Assembly (NCBI RefSeq): GCF_001540865.1
Contig: NC_033632.1
Location: 6,760,141 to 6,824,140, forward strand
Length of the DNA: 64,000 bases
Source of the DNA: Ananas comosus
Taxonomy: Eukaryota; Streptophyta; Magnoliopsida; Poales; Bromeliaceae
Reading direction: 5' to 3'
How positions within the stretch are numbered: position 1 is the stretch's first letter; each line of letters begins with the position of its first letter. Below the pieces are notes generated by a model, which worked only from the letters and a program-made list of their open reading frames with translations, did no database searches and was not told where the DNA came from. Position numbers and translations under genes: made by a program. Positions 12,432 to 23,388 of the stretch are shown piece by piece.

Positions 12432-12832
12432 GTGAAATGTAGAATTTATTTAAACTTTAGTCTATTTTGATTCAACTATCTAATATTTTCAAGTTTAATT
12501 TTGATATTTAATCTTTTAATTTATTTTTAACATATTTGATGGCTTTTTCAATAGAAATTTTAGGTCCATTACTAAATTAATGGAATTGTAGTTCTAATTT
12601 AACTAATATAAGCCATTTGATGGCTCTTGTTGTACAAAATTTTGGTCCATTACTTAATTTAATGAAAGTGTAGTTACATAAATTATAAAAATATGCTAAT
12701 TATACATGAAAAAATAAACGGTGCATTCAAATTTTAAAGTTTAAGAGTCATAAAATAGCTCAAATTAAATGAATTAATATTTTAAATAGTTGGATCAAAA
12801 TGGGTCATAGTTTAAGTTCGTACATTTTTACT
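12432..12832. repeat. Inverted-repeat element of about 400 bp
   Basis: TTTTGATTCAACTATCTAAT near 12467 and ATTTTAAATAGTTGGATCAA near 12780 lie in an inverted pair of about 70 bp. Probably a decayed MITE. The target duplication is not resolved. Confidence 0.45.
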
Positions 12833-12843
12833 CAGGTGAATCT

Positions 12844-12965
12844 GTCGCGTCCCAGAGCAAAGCCTTAACTTGGTGTGCAGTTGACCCAACACGAACAAAG
12901 TTTTTTCTATACGTGCAAGGTGTTGGAATTACAAACAACTTGAAACAACTACAATTTAGATAACA
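12844..12965 (-). mobile_element. LTR start fragment (same family as 5176)
   Basis: TGTCGCGTCCCAG... and, near 12900, TTTTTTCTATACGT line up with the first ~120 bp of the solo LTR. The alignment then breaks at the (TA)n tract. Confidence 0.55.
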
Positions 12966-12968
12966 TAG

Positions 12969-13050
<82 letters not shown>

Positions 13051-14374
13051 AGTCTCCTATACTATTTATAGTATAGGGGCTCCGGTCCTATAGTCTCATT
13101 TTCGATCTTAGGGTGTTCAAATCAACGATCCATACTGTTAAAACTGATCTAGGGTATTTAAAGTTTTTAAAAATAAAATTTTATATTTTTTCGATATAGT
13201 TTACTTTATGATCAAACCATTTCAAACTTGTCAATTTTCAATGGCTACTATGGCGAGTTTGGAGTTTAACGGTGTAGAAGAATCTAAATTTCTTCAAATT
13301 TTGATAGAAAATATTTTAAACTATCTAGATTAAGGTTAACATTCTTGATCTTGAATTTAAAAATCCTATGCTCAAATTTTAAAAATTATTCAATTTCCAC
13401 CGTCTATTTTGACATAATTTATTTACTAAGTAAACGATGTCGAAAAAAACTAAAATTTTATTTCTAAGAACTTCATATACCCTAAATCATATTTAACGGT
13501 GTGGATCGTTAATTTGAACACCCTAAGATTGAAAACAAGACTATAGTACCGGAGCACTGATACTCTAGATAGTATAGTAGCCTAATTCTATATATATAGA
13601 GAGAGAGAGAGAGAGAATTGAACTCCTATGCTTTTAAAAGTACCAAGTTATTGGTGCTTATAGATTTTTAGCCATTGGATTAAGATATATGCGGTTAGGA
13701 TGATGTGGGCCTCCTAGGGTTGAGTGGGTGGTTGGTTGAATAGTATAATCTAATGGTTGAAAATGATCCGAGGAGTAGATCTAACGGTAAATAACTTACA
13801 AGCACCAAGTGCTTGGTACTTTTTGGTACTTTTACAAGCACCATAGCTGGACTCTATATATATATATATATATATATATAGGCTGGGACTATTATACTCT
13901 TATGAGTATAGAATCTCTTGTACTCATAAATTTTTAACTGTTAATTGATAGGATGCATGATTAGAATGATGGTGGCCTCCACTTAGAATGATAGTGGTTC
14001 TCTAGGGTTGAGTGGTTAGTTGGTTGAATAGTATGATCTAACGGGTGGAAATGATCAATGAAATTAATCTAAGGACCCAAAATTTATGAGTATAAGAAAG
14101 TCAATACTCATAAAAGTATAGTAGCCGGACTATATATATATATATATAGAACTATGCTCCTATGCTATCAATAGTACCAAGTCCTTGGTACTATTGAGTT
14201 TTTGGCCGTTTGATGAAAGAATGTGCGGTTAGGATGATAGTGGTCCCCTAGGGTTGAGTGGGTGGTTGGTTTAATAGTATAATCTAACGGGTGAAAATGA
14301 TCACAGGGTAAATCTAACGGTAGAAAACTCTATAGTACCAAAGGCTTGGTACTATCAATAGTATAGTAGCCGGA

Positions 14375-14413
<39 letters not shown>

Positions 14414-14427
14414 AGAGAGAGAGAGAA
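12969..14427. repeat. Array of four small elements separated by (TA)n/(GA)n tracts
   Basis: Four elements, about 13049-13588, 13617-13854, 13881-14130 and 14149-14376, each begin and end directly in (TA)n, often with adjoining (GA)n. The first has inverted termini of about 90 bp. The other three share the internal block GTTAGGATGATAGTGG and inverted motifs such as GTACCAAGTCCTTGGTAC. Each ends in CCGGACT or CTGGACT before the TA tract. This is the arrangement described for the rice microsatellite-targeting MITE family Micron; membership in that family is inference. Confidence 0.65.
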
Positions 14428-14539
14428 TATATTTACAAATTATCACAACCGTGTGCTCCCAAGTTGGAGGAGAAAGTGATCTCTGACCACATGCTTGTTG
14501 AAGAATGAGCCGGTGGGTAACTCATAAGCTAGCAGTGAC

Positions 14540-15003
14540 TTTGATATCAATTTATGGCTAATTATTGTTCCACGTATAGTTCCTCCAACAACATTTTCTA
14601 AATGGACGAGCCAATCCGAATTGATTCTACGACGGATCTACTATAGAACGAATAAGTTTATTTTTCAAGTTATTCATATCGTCAAATGTACCCATTCCAA
14701 ATTTCATTCCGATCAAATGATCCGCAGCAGCCAATACAGCTCGTTTTGAGGTATATCAAGATGCAGTCTCCGGTTCGACCAATCCTTCCTCATTCACATC
14801 TTTGTTAAAAAAGTTTCTTTTCGTAATTCTTTACATAAAGACTCAAAAAATTCCATATCCCCGTCTACACAAGCAAATTGTCGATAAAACTCCAAAATAG
14901 CATTTTCTTTTGACCCAAACTTTTTTTTCTCTTTATCATTACGAAAAGATAGGAAAATCTCAGGGTAATAAATACTATCTAGAATTTCTCTTAGATTCAA
15001 ACC
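14540..15003 (-). pseudogene. rpoB: Nuclear insert of plastid rpoB (NUPT)
   Basis: On the minus strand, an open stretch at 14794-15000 reads [18 protein letters not shown] and [20 protein letters not shown], characteristic of the plastid RNA polymerase beta subunit. Downstream (14540-14790) rpoB similarity continues in broken frames, including the conserved [19 protein letters not shown] and LENVV segments. It covers only part of the internal portion of a ~1070-residue protein, has frameshifts, and is surrounded by nuclear transposons, so it is a degraded plastid-to-nucleus transfer and not a working gene. Confidence 0.85.
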
Positions 15004-15009
15004 CGTAGC

Positions 15010-15480
15010 TTATGATAGGGTAACAAATTAATTTTATATTTTAAAATTTGAAATTTAAAATCTAAATTAAAATTTAAAATTTAAAAATTGAAAATTGAAA
15101 ATTGAAAATTGATATTCGAAAATTTGAAATAGAAAATCTAAATTTAAATTTAAAATTTAAAAATTTTAAAAATAAATTAAAAAGTAAAAATTTAATTTTT
15201 AAATTTGAGAATTTGAAATCTAAATTTAAAATTTAAAATTTTAAAATTAATAGTTTGAAATTTTAAAAATTTAAAATTTAGAAGTTGAAAATCAACGTTA
15301 CAAAATTTAAAATTTGAAATTTAACATTTGAAATTTAAAATTTAAAATTTAAAATTTGAAATTATAAAATTTAAAATTTTAATTTTAAAATTTGAAAATT
15401 TTACAATTTAAAACTAGGTTTAAATTTTTAATTGAAAATTTAAAGTTTAAAATTTTTAATTTTAAAATTTAAAATTCGAC
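15010..15480. repeat. AAATTTAAAATTTGAAA-type low-complexity DNA
   Basis: Almost entirely short interchanging AAATTT/TTTAAA/TTGAAA words with inverted symmetry. No gene. Confidence 0.8.
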
Positions 15481-15603
15481 ACATTTTTGTGGTGAGGGAG
15501 TTCAAGAATAGTGGAATTTTTTACTTTGGTTGTTGTGCATTGTTATTTTTGTCTATATTTTAGAGAATTGTTTAACTATATTCTATGGTGTATAGTTTAA
15601 CTA

Positions 15604-16131
15604 GAGCTCGGCTCATATACTATCTATAATACCGGAGCTCCGATAGTATAGTCTCGTTTTACACCTTAGAATGTTCGAATTAACGATCCATACCGTTAAA
15701 ACTGATCTTTGAAGTTTTTAGTAATAATATTTTATATTTCTTTAACATAGTTTACTTTATGATTAAAATGTTTCAAAATTATCAAATTTCAATGGCTACT
15801 ACTATAACGAGTTTGTAGTCTAACAGTATAAAAAAATTTAAATTTATTTAAATTTTGATAGAAAATACTTTAAACTATCTAGATCAAGGTCAATATTCTT
15901 GATTTTGAATTCAAAAGTTTTATCATCAAATTTTAAAGACTGTTCAATTTTCATAATTTATTTTGACATAATTTACTTACTAAATAAATGAGGTCAAAAA
16001 AATTTAAATTTTATTTTTAAAAATTTTATATATCTTAAATCATATGTAATAGTGTGGATCGTTAATTGAATGCTCTAAAATTGAAAATAAGACTATAGAA
16101 GCTCGGGTACTAATAAGGATAGTATAGCAGC
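15604..16131. mobile_element. Second copy of the 13049-type element
   Basis: Shares with 13049-13588 the motif AACGATCCATACCGTTAAAA near its left end, the inverse GTGTGGATCGTTAATT near its right end, and the GGATAGTATAGCAGCC terminus. It is more decayed and lacks TA tracts. Confidence 0.65.
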
Positions 16132-16148
16132 CTTATCCAGTTTGACTA

Positions 16149-16710
16149 GGGCTTTTTTATAAAATGACCCTGTAGAATTTTGAATTTGGCAAAATGACCC
16201 TTTGAAATTTTATTTGTAAAACTAACCCTCATTTCGTCACGTGGGTGCCACGTCAAATTTTTCTCACAAAGACGGTGAATCGTTCACCATCTTTGTAATT
16301 CTGTTGTGAAGGTGGTGAATAGTTCACCGCCTTCTGAAGGCGGTGAACTATTCACCGCCTTTAGTGCAAACCCCCCCTCTCCTTCCGCAAACCTTTGCAA
16401 GGCCGTCTTTCCAACTGCCTTGCCTGTGCCCTTAAGAAGGTGGTGAATGGTTCACTGCCTTCTGAAGGCGTGAACCATTCATCGCCTTCACAGCAAATCC
16501 CTGCACCCCCTAAAACTTTGCAAGTCGTGGGTGTTGTGGCCTAGATAAGACGGTGAATCGTTCACCGTCTTCATAGACGATGAACGATTCACCGTCTTTA
16601 GTGCAACACCCGAATGCGGGCCTTGTCCTAGAGAAGAGGGTGAATGGTTCACTGTCTTCATAAGGCAGTGAACGATTCACCGTTCACCGTAACCATTCAC
16701 CGTCTTCATT
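16149..16710 (+). repeat. Left terminal inverted repeat with palindrome array
   Basis: After a ~115-bp non-palindromic tip, the repeat holds about nine imperfect palindromes of the form AAGRCGGTGAAYNRTTCACC plus the complementary flank. Examples lie near 16268, 16310, 16336, 16434, 16546 and 16670. Spacers are C-rich. Confidence 0.85.
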
Positions 16711-17460
16711 AGGTATACCTAGGACCCAGCCCGACTCCGACACCTCTCACTCCCTGTCTTGCTTTCGCCCGCTCTCTCTCTTTCTCTCTCTATCTCTCTC
16801 TTTCTCTCTCTCTGCCCCTCCCTCTCTAGGAGCCCTCGCCGGTCGCCGCCGCCCCTGCCGACGTCGCTACCGCCGGTCGCTGTCAACCCCCGCACCCGCC
16901 GCCCGTCCCAACCTCCCTCAGCAACCCACATTGCAGGTAGCAACCTCCCTCAGCAACTTTAAACTAGGTTTAAACCTAGTTTGGTGTAATAGATGATTTG
17001 GTGTATTCGAATTGATTCTCGGTAAGAAGCATATGGTTGGATACTATGTATATGATCTGTAACAGTAGACTTTTACATCAAATTTTTGCCTAGTAAAGAT
17101 TTGAGCATTCATCGATAGTGTAGGTTGCCTCTCGGATGATCAACTGCATGTGGGGTTCACATCATGGTACAATGTGGCATGTGGATTTTTGTTTGCTGTA
17201 GTTATGAAGAACTTTAAGCAAACGTAAAACAGTTTTTGGAACATAAATTTTAAGTAAATGTAGTGTCGCAGACCCCTTTATTTGCTTGTTGCAAGCTTTC
17301 TATCATTTCTTTATCATTTCACTTAGATTTAGTTTACACAAATGAGAACATGGATTTACTTGCTGTGGGTGTAGTGGTCTCTACATTTGGTAATGTATTT
17401 ATTCATCATTTCAAACATGTAGATGGAGAATGTTGTTGATTCTTTTTTCTGTATAGTTAA
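16711..17460. other. MULE internal leader, CT-rich then AT-rich, no gene
   Basis: A CTCTCTCT-rich tract at about 16765-16820 is followed by C/G-rich and then AT-rich DNA. It lies between the terminal repeat and the first MULE coding segment, so it may hold the element's promoter. No sites can be assigned. Confidence 0.4.
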
Positions 17461-17466
17461 AATGGC

Positions 17467-18587
17467 TAGTCGTAGGATGTCTCTTAGGGTGCGTTTGGTT
17501 CGCATTATAAAAGATTACTAGGAATAAAAGATATCCGAGAATCTTATTTCTATTAATCCTATTACTAAGAATGTGGAATTCCTGTGTTTGGTTCGCACGG
17601 TAATATTAATTAGCCATGTTATTTAATATTACAAAAAATATACAATTAATTAATTAATTAATTTAATTAATTTTAGATAATGTTACCAAAAGTTTCAACA
17701 TTTTTTAGAAAAAAGGGAGAGAGAGTATAAGTTAGAGAGAGAGAGCATAATTAAAAAAATAGAAAGAAAAATATAGTCGAAATTAGAGAGTAAGAGAGTT
17801 GAAATTTTAGAAAGAGAGAGAGAGAGAAAGCTTAGTTTAGAGAGAGAAAAAAAGTTGAATTTTAGAGAGAAAAATAAGTTTAGAGAGAGATATAAGGTTA
17901 GAGTATAAAGAAAAATAATATCAATTAGCCGGCGGGTAGGAAGAAAGAAAGAGATTAGACATATTATGATTACCCCAATCCATTAATATGAGGATACCCA
18001 CCCTCCCTCAAGGGAATGAGATTAGCACTTTGGGGTGAATCTTATTCCCAAGTGAATCCAATATTACCAACTAGATTACTTAGCGCGTTTAGCCAAACAC
18101 CGTCATATTTTTTTATTCCCATTGGATTACTAGAAATCTTTAAAAGATAGCGCGAACCAAACGCACCCTTAGTGTTCATTAGGATAGACAGTTAGTTATG
18201 GATGGAAATGGTCCCCAATATGTCGGTGGTCGAAGGAAAGTTATTGCGATTCGTTCATATACGACCTATACGAATTTTGAGATGAGAATGTATCGTTTTG
18301 TAAATTGTAATAGAGAAGAATGTTGTCTTAAATTCACAATTCGATATCCTACAGGAGCGAATGAATATATTGCTCATGATATAGTAGGTGATGAATCATT
18401 GGAGGGATTAATTGGATTGTTTGAACATTATGGATGTGTGTTGCTATACATCGAGAAAGATTTAAATCCGTCAAAGACACAATATCAGTCGCAAGGCTAT
18501 TACACAAGCCTGCTACATAATGATATCGATGTGGGTTTTCCGGATATCCAATTAGTGATCGTGAAGTTGGTAATGAACCAAGCATAA
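17467..18587 (+). pseudogene. MuDR-type transposase N-terminal segment, interrupted
   Basis: An ATG at 17467 starts MASRRMSL, is broken by the Tourist MITE (17487-18168), and resumes as DRQLVMDGNGPQYVGGRRK... to 18587. The block after 18198 (about 129 residues, containing IVGDESLEGLIGLFEHYG) resembles the N-terminal region of MuDR/MULE transposases. With the MITE removed the frame is continuous apart from a TAG at 18180-18182. Just after it, at 18610, a Copia-type element begins; across it, near 26795, the frame SYANWNEVLDN resumes as the upstream part of the PMD gene. No DDE catalytic core of a MULE transposase is visible anywhere. Confidence 0.6.
17487..18168. mobile_element. Tourist-like MITE, 682 bp, in the MULE coding region
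   Basis: The termini GGGTGCGTTTGGTTCGC and GCGAACCAAACGCACCC are perfect inverses over 17 bp. They are flanked by TTA at 17484-17486 and 18169-18171. The interior is AT- and GA-rich and noncoding. Confidence 0.9.
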
Positions 18588-18609
18588 GAATGACAAGGTC
18601 AGTAATATC

Positions 18610-19739
18610 TGTTAAGTCTTGTGTGTTGGCAAGTTTCGTGGATTGAGTAGGAGTCTTGAAGGATCGGTGCGTAATGTCGAAAATCGAAGAATCTAAGATT
18701 TCAAAGAAATCGGAAAATAACTCACAACGTGAATCACAATGCTCAGGTAAAGTTTGTAATTCATGTTAGGATGATTCATACTTAGTTGTAGGCATTAGAA
18801 TTATAAAATCAATGTTTACTGGATTAGAAAGTGCATTGGAACTTTGCGAAACCCGAAACTTTGCAAAAAAACTGAAAATTGCAAAGTGTACCTGTACAGC
18901 ATTGAATGTGTACCGGTACAGATTGTGTTCCGGTACAATAAGCGACTTGTCACCAGTTACACTGTTTCGCAGGATTTTCCATTCCGTCATCGTGTAACCG
19001 GTAACAACTTGGAAGTGTACCGGTACACAATGTAAAATCCTGAAAAACTTTCTAATCCGAGTCTAATTGATTCTAAAGTCTATAAATAAGCTATTGGGGT
19101 TCTCTAACAGATGAAGCATCATGAGAATACATGTTTGAGACACTCTAGAGGCTAGGATTTCGTCCAAAACCTATTTTCTACAAAATAGCCTCTTTTAGGT
19201 CAAATCGAGAGATTGTAATTTGATATCAATATGTCGATTTGATCTATGCTTCGCTTGGAGTTTTCTTCTCTGGTTTTCTACACACTCTAAGCGAAGGATC
19301 ACCATAGCATGATGTTTTTCATGGATGGCGTCGTGGATTCGGCGTGATTGGAGGCAATTCGTGGATTCTGATCGTATGCTCATGGATTCGAGTGGTGTTC
19401 CTGGATTCGAACGTGTGCGAGGCATTCATGGATTCGAACCTGAGGGCGTGGACAACCCGAAGGATTGTGCGAGATTCGTAAGAGGTTAAGAGAGATCGGG
19501 TCCGTGGAGTCGGTAATTACCTTGTAATCTTTTCTCTTAGTGAATTATTTTTTCGCGTGTTGGTTCCGTGGGTTTTTCTCCAAGTTGGAGTTTTCCCACG
19601 TAAATCTCGGTGTGATTTTTATTTTTTGCATTTATTTTTATCGCATTGAGATTTGTGGTTTTTGGCTATGACACCTATTCACACCCTTCTAGGTGTTAGA
19701 TATAATCTAGATAGATCCTTGGGCTCCTCAAAACTTACA
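18610..19739 (+). repeat. 5' LTR of the SIRE-like element
   Basis: Starts TGTTAAGTCTTG and ends CAAAACTTACA. A TATA-like TATAAATA lies at 19081-19088. A cluster of GTACCGGTAC-type palindromes lies upstream of it at 18886-19028. Confidence 0.9.
18886..19028. promoter_or_regulatory. Cluster of TGTACCGGTACA-type palindromes in LTR U3
   Basis: Five copies or variants in 143 bp: GTACCTGTAC, GTACCGGTAC, TTCCGGTAC, GTAACCGGTAAC and GTACCGGTAC, 50-200 bp upstream of the TATA-like box. The cluster recurs in the 3' LTR (25677-25815). Binding-site function is inference. Confidence 0.55.
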
Positions 19740-19741
19740 AT

Positions 19742-19753
19742 TGGTATCAGAGC
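19742..19753 (+). other. Primer binding site for initiator Met-tRNA
   Basis: TGGTATCAGAGC starts three bases after the 5' LTR and matches the plant Met-tRNA-complementary primer site used by many LTR retrotransposons. Confidence 0.9.
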
Positions 19754-19777
19754 GGGATCTAGATTAATTAATATCTA

Positions 19778-21816
19778 ATGGCCGAAGGCGGTAACATTAA
19801 TCGACCACCTCTCTTCGATGGCATGAATTATGCCTATTGGAAAGTTCGCATGAGAGCTTTTCTAATTGCAATCGATGAGCGGGTATGGCAAGCAATCGAA
19901 TTCGGTTGAAAACATCCTACCGAAGTCGTCAATAATACTATCGTTCCTAAACCGCAGAACAAGTGGTCGAAAGATGAAAATGAGTCATCTTCGTTTAATG
20001 GCAAGGGCATAAACGCTTTATTTAATGCATTGTCGCAAACGGAGTTCACTCGCGTTTCGGCGTGTAATGCCGCCAAAGAGATTTGGGATACTCTACAAGT
20101 TACGCATGAAGGAACTAGCTTGGTAAAGGTTCAAAAATTGCAAATGTTAACGAGTAAATTTGACTCGATTTTTATGAAAGAAAATGAGACCTTTACCGAG
20201 TACTATACGCATTTACAAGATGTTGTTAATACATGCGCGAACTTGGGAGAGAAAATCCAAGATGCTAAAGTTGTTAGAAAAATTCTTCGGACTCTTCCGA
20301 AACGCTTTCGGGCAAAAGTTGTCGTGATCGAAACCGTTAAGCATCCGGACGAGATGAAAGTCGAAGAGTTAGTAGGTGTTTTGCAAACTTATGAGATGAC
20401 TTTTCCTACTAACCAATATTCTTCCCAGTCTTTTTCTAAAAGTACAGGGGTTGCGTTGAAATCTATAAAGGAAAAAGACGACGACTTGGATTCCGACGGA
20501 GATGTTTTGCTCGCAAATTTTGAACATCAATTGGCGCTCTTAACGAAGAAGTTTCGCCGAAATTTTCGAAAGAAGAATAAATCGGACAAGACTTCATCGT
20601 CTAAGCAACAACCTTTTTCTAAATCATTTTCATCTTCTAAATCTAAGGATAAAAAACTTGCAAAGTCTTCGAAAGAAAAAGATGAATTTGAAGGGAAAAT
20701 CCAATGCTACAAATGTAAAGGCTACGGCCATATTGCAACGAATTGCCCTTCGAAGAAAACTTATAAACAAAAGGCTTTGCAAGCAAAGACTTGAGATAAT
20801 TCAACTTCTAGTGAATCAAGTTCAAGTGACGAAGGAAAGAATGAACTTGCTTTGTTTACTAACACTTCTTTGCCTTCATCTAACGTTGTTTGTTTATCCT
20901 CTATTGTTTCTAATTCTAGTATTTCGCCTTCTCTGCATGGGTCATCGAGTGACAATGGCGAAAGCAAGAAGGAATCAAACGACGAGGATATAGCGGAAGT
21001 GTATCATCAACTTCTCATCGAATCCAAGAAGATGGCGAAGCACAATAAGAAATTGAGGAAAAGTCTACTTGAACTTGAAGAGGAAAACAAAAATTTGAAG
21101 ACCACGAATAAAGCTCTTGAGGAGGAAAGGAAAGCAATATTGAAAAACAATTCGATCCTCCAAGAAAAGCTAGAGGAAGTGGAATTAACGATCAAATCAT
21201 CCAAAGACAAGATTGGATTTTTGGAGCATCAATTTAAGGAAACATTTACATCCAATCAAGTCTTGACCAATCAAGTTCGTCAACTCCAATCCGATATTCA
21301 AAAATTTTCTTCGGGATCGAAGAAGTTGGACCATATGCTCAAACGAACAAGCTTGGCCTCGGATACAAGAGAATATGTGTTGAGAAGGATTTAAAGTCGA
21401 CAGCTAAAGTCTCAACAACTTTAAACGAAAAGGTGTGTCATAGATGTGGCATCAAAGGACACATCAAAAAGGGTTGCCCGAGCAAGACAAAAAAGAATCA
21501 GTCAGCAACTTCTAATCGTGAAGTGGCACCCGCTACTACTCGACTTCCCCCACGGAATTCAAAGAAAAATCAATTGAGTCGAGCACCTCACGGAAATCGA
21601 TTTTCCAATGCTCAACATCAAGTCCAACCGAAGCCTCAAGCAAACCGGAATTCTAAGCTTCAACGGCAACTTCAATCGAAGTCACCTATAACGAAACGAC
21701 CAATGGTGGATCAAAAATCAAAGCACATCGTGCCTAACGTCGACAAGACAAGACAACGCAAAATCCGACAAGTTTGGATTCGGAAAGGTGATATCTTTCC
21801 TTGCTCTTCGTCTTAG
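19778..21816 (+). pseudogene. Gag polyprotein, Copia/SIRE type, disrupted
   Basis: One reading frame starts at the ATG at 19778 and has TGA stops at 19907-19909 and 20792-20794. It then shifts by one base near 21345 and ends at 21816. The order is an N-terminal NYAYWKVRMRAF block, a UBN2-type capsid-like region (IWDTLQVTHEGTSLVKVQKL), a Lys/Ser-rich linker, a zinc knuckle (CYKCKGYGHIATNC), a long coiled coil (LLELEEENKNLKTTNKALEE and onward), and a second knuckle (CHRCGIKGHIKKGC). Two knuckles and the coiled coil fit SIRE/Maximus Gag. Both stops probably replaced Trp. It would package the element's RNA if intact. Confidence 0.85.
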
Positions 21817-22799
21817 TTTGTTTTGATTTTTTATGTAATGCTTTGTTTGGTGCTTGTTGCATATTTTTATTCATTGCATTACATGATGATTTTCGTGTGT
21901 GAAATTTATTTTTAAAATTAATTTGAGGAAAAGTGTTTGGAAATTTAAAAATTTTTCTTTGAGAAATGAGACGATTGAAAATCTTTATTTTTGGGAGATT
22001 AGAATTTTTCAAAGTGCCTTAACCGGAATTCACCTTGAATTAAATTCATATTAATTATCGGTTTTACTCCACTTTTTATTATTTTGACGATAATTTCTTA
22101 TATGAATTCTTAATACATATATTCATCAAAATTTTGAAATCAAATTTGATCTCTTGGTGATTAATCTATCTTGATTGTGTGTGTTGGATATGATAGATGG
22201 ATATTTGCTAATAGACTAAAATTTGTCAAAATTATTTTCAATTGTGAGATTGTCTAATTTAGGGGGAGTTTGAAATTATTTTAAAAGAAATGAGAAACTT
22301 CTATGTTTAAAAGATGTGGAAAGAGTTACATTCAAAAGGAGTGTGAAAACTACCACCACATGTAGGAAAGAGCTATTACCCCGGTCGTCCGGTAAGTGTG
22401 TGAAGCTACCATATGGAATTTAATTGAAAGCCGAAAAGGTTGAAAAAAAATAAATATTTTAGAATTTTCGGAGTTATAAGGTGATAGAATGAAAAGATGC
22501 TCAAAGAGCCACCCCCGGTGCCATATTAGTTAAATCTCTATTTTGAACGAGTTGCGACAAATTAGGTGTCAATTTTATTGAATTTTTAAAAATTATTTTT
22601 CATAAACTTACATCTTGATGGTTTTGAAACGCTAGATTATTTTTTATTTCCAAATTTTGACGTTTCGATGTGTTTTGAAATCCTATAATATTTTATCTTC
22701 ATCATAATACTTTTTGAAGTATAATCATTAATTTTTATGAAATTAATTTAATTTTGAAGAATTTTTGATGAAAAAATTTTAAATTTTTCGAAATCTGTG
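21817..22799. other. Noncoding spacer where pol would be expected
   Basis: AT-rich, with no DDE, RT or RNase H motifs in any frame. Contains a single AGGGGGAG word near 22260. Confidence 0.6.
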
Positions 22800-22960
22800 A
22801 AAGTGTACCGGTACAAAATACCGTGTACCGGTACAAATTACTGTAGACCGTGTTTTTATAACCGGTTACAGCATTCGGTTTTTTCCCAAACTCTTTCAAA
22901 ACTTCTCCCCTCTCTCTCTAAAAATCCCCAGCAACCTTCTCCTCCAGATCCATGTGTTTC
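22800..22960 (+). promoter_or_regulatory. Possible internal promoter of the envelope-like gene
   Basis: Two GTACCGGTAC palindromes (22804-22815 and 22823-22834) and ACCGGTTAC (near 22860) repeat the LTR cluster. They are followed by a TTTTTATA word and a CT-rich leader. A GTAAGT near 22975 could be a 5' splice site of a leader intron ending before 23389. This is inference from motif order only. Confidence 0.35.
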
Positions 22961-23388
22961 CCCTCAAGATTTGTAAGTTTATAGCTCGGATTTAATCATT
23001 TGCTCGCGTTTTTGCTATTTTTTCGAAAAATTTCGAGTTGAAGCATGATCTCTATTCTTAATCATTTTTTATGCAATTTTTTTTCTGTGAATCAGTATTT
23101 AGACATCTAATCTTGCTTCTAGAACACTTAGATCAGGTTATAACATTGTATTTTTTGCTGATCTTTGATCTGTACCTCTATATACATGAAATTTCGGGAT
23201 TTCTGTTCAAATGTCATTTTTGATGAAAATTTTTGCATGATTTAGTTAGAAATAGCGTTAGTATGTATTCTATTATTATTAGAAATTGTTCGCTATTTTT
23301 ACAGATTTTTTTAAGATTTTGTTCATGCAAGGTTACTTTTTGTATAGGAAAAATGGCATTTTCGCTCGTGTTACTGATTTTGATGCTG

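Noticed and set aside
16263..16710. CRISPR-like spaced repeats
   Set aside because: The units are irregular palindromes in a plant MULE terminal repeat, with no constant spacer length and no cas genes.
16719..16962. Arg-Glu-rich and Leu-Ser-rich frames on both strands
   Set aside because: They are translations of a CTCTCT/GAGAGA tract.
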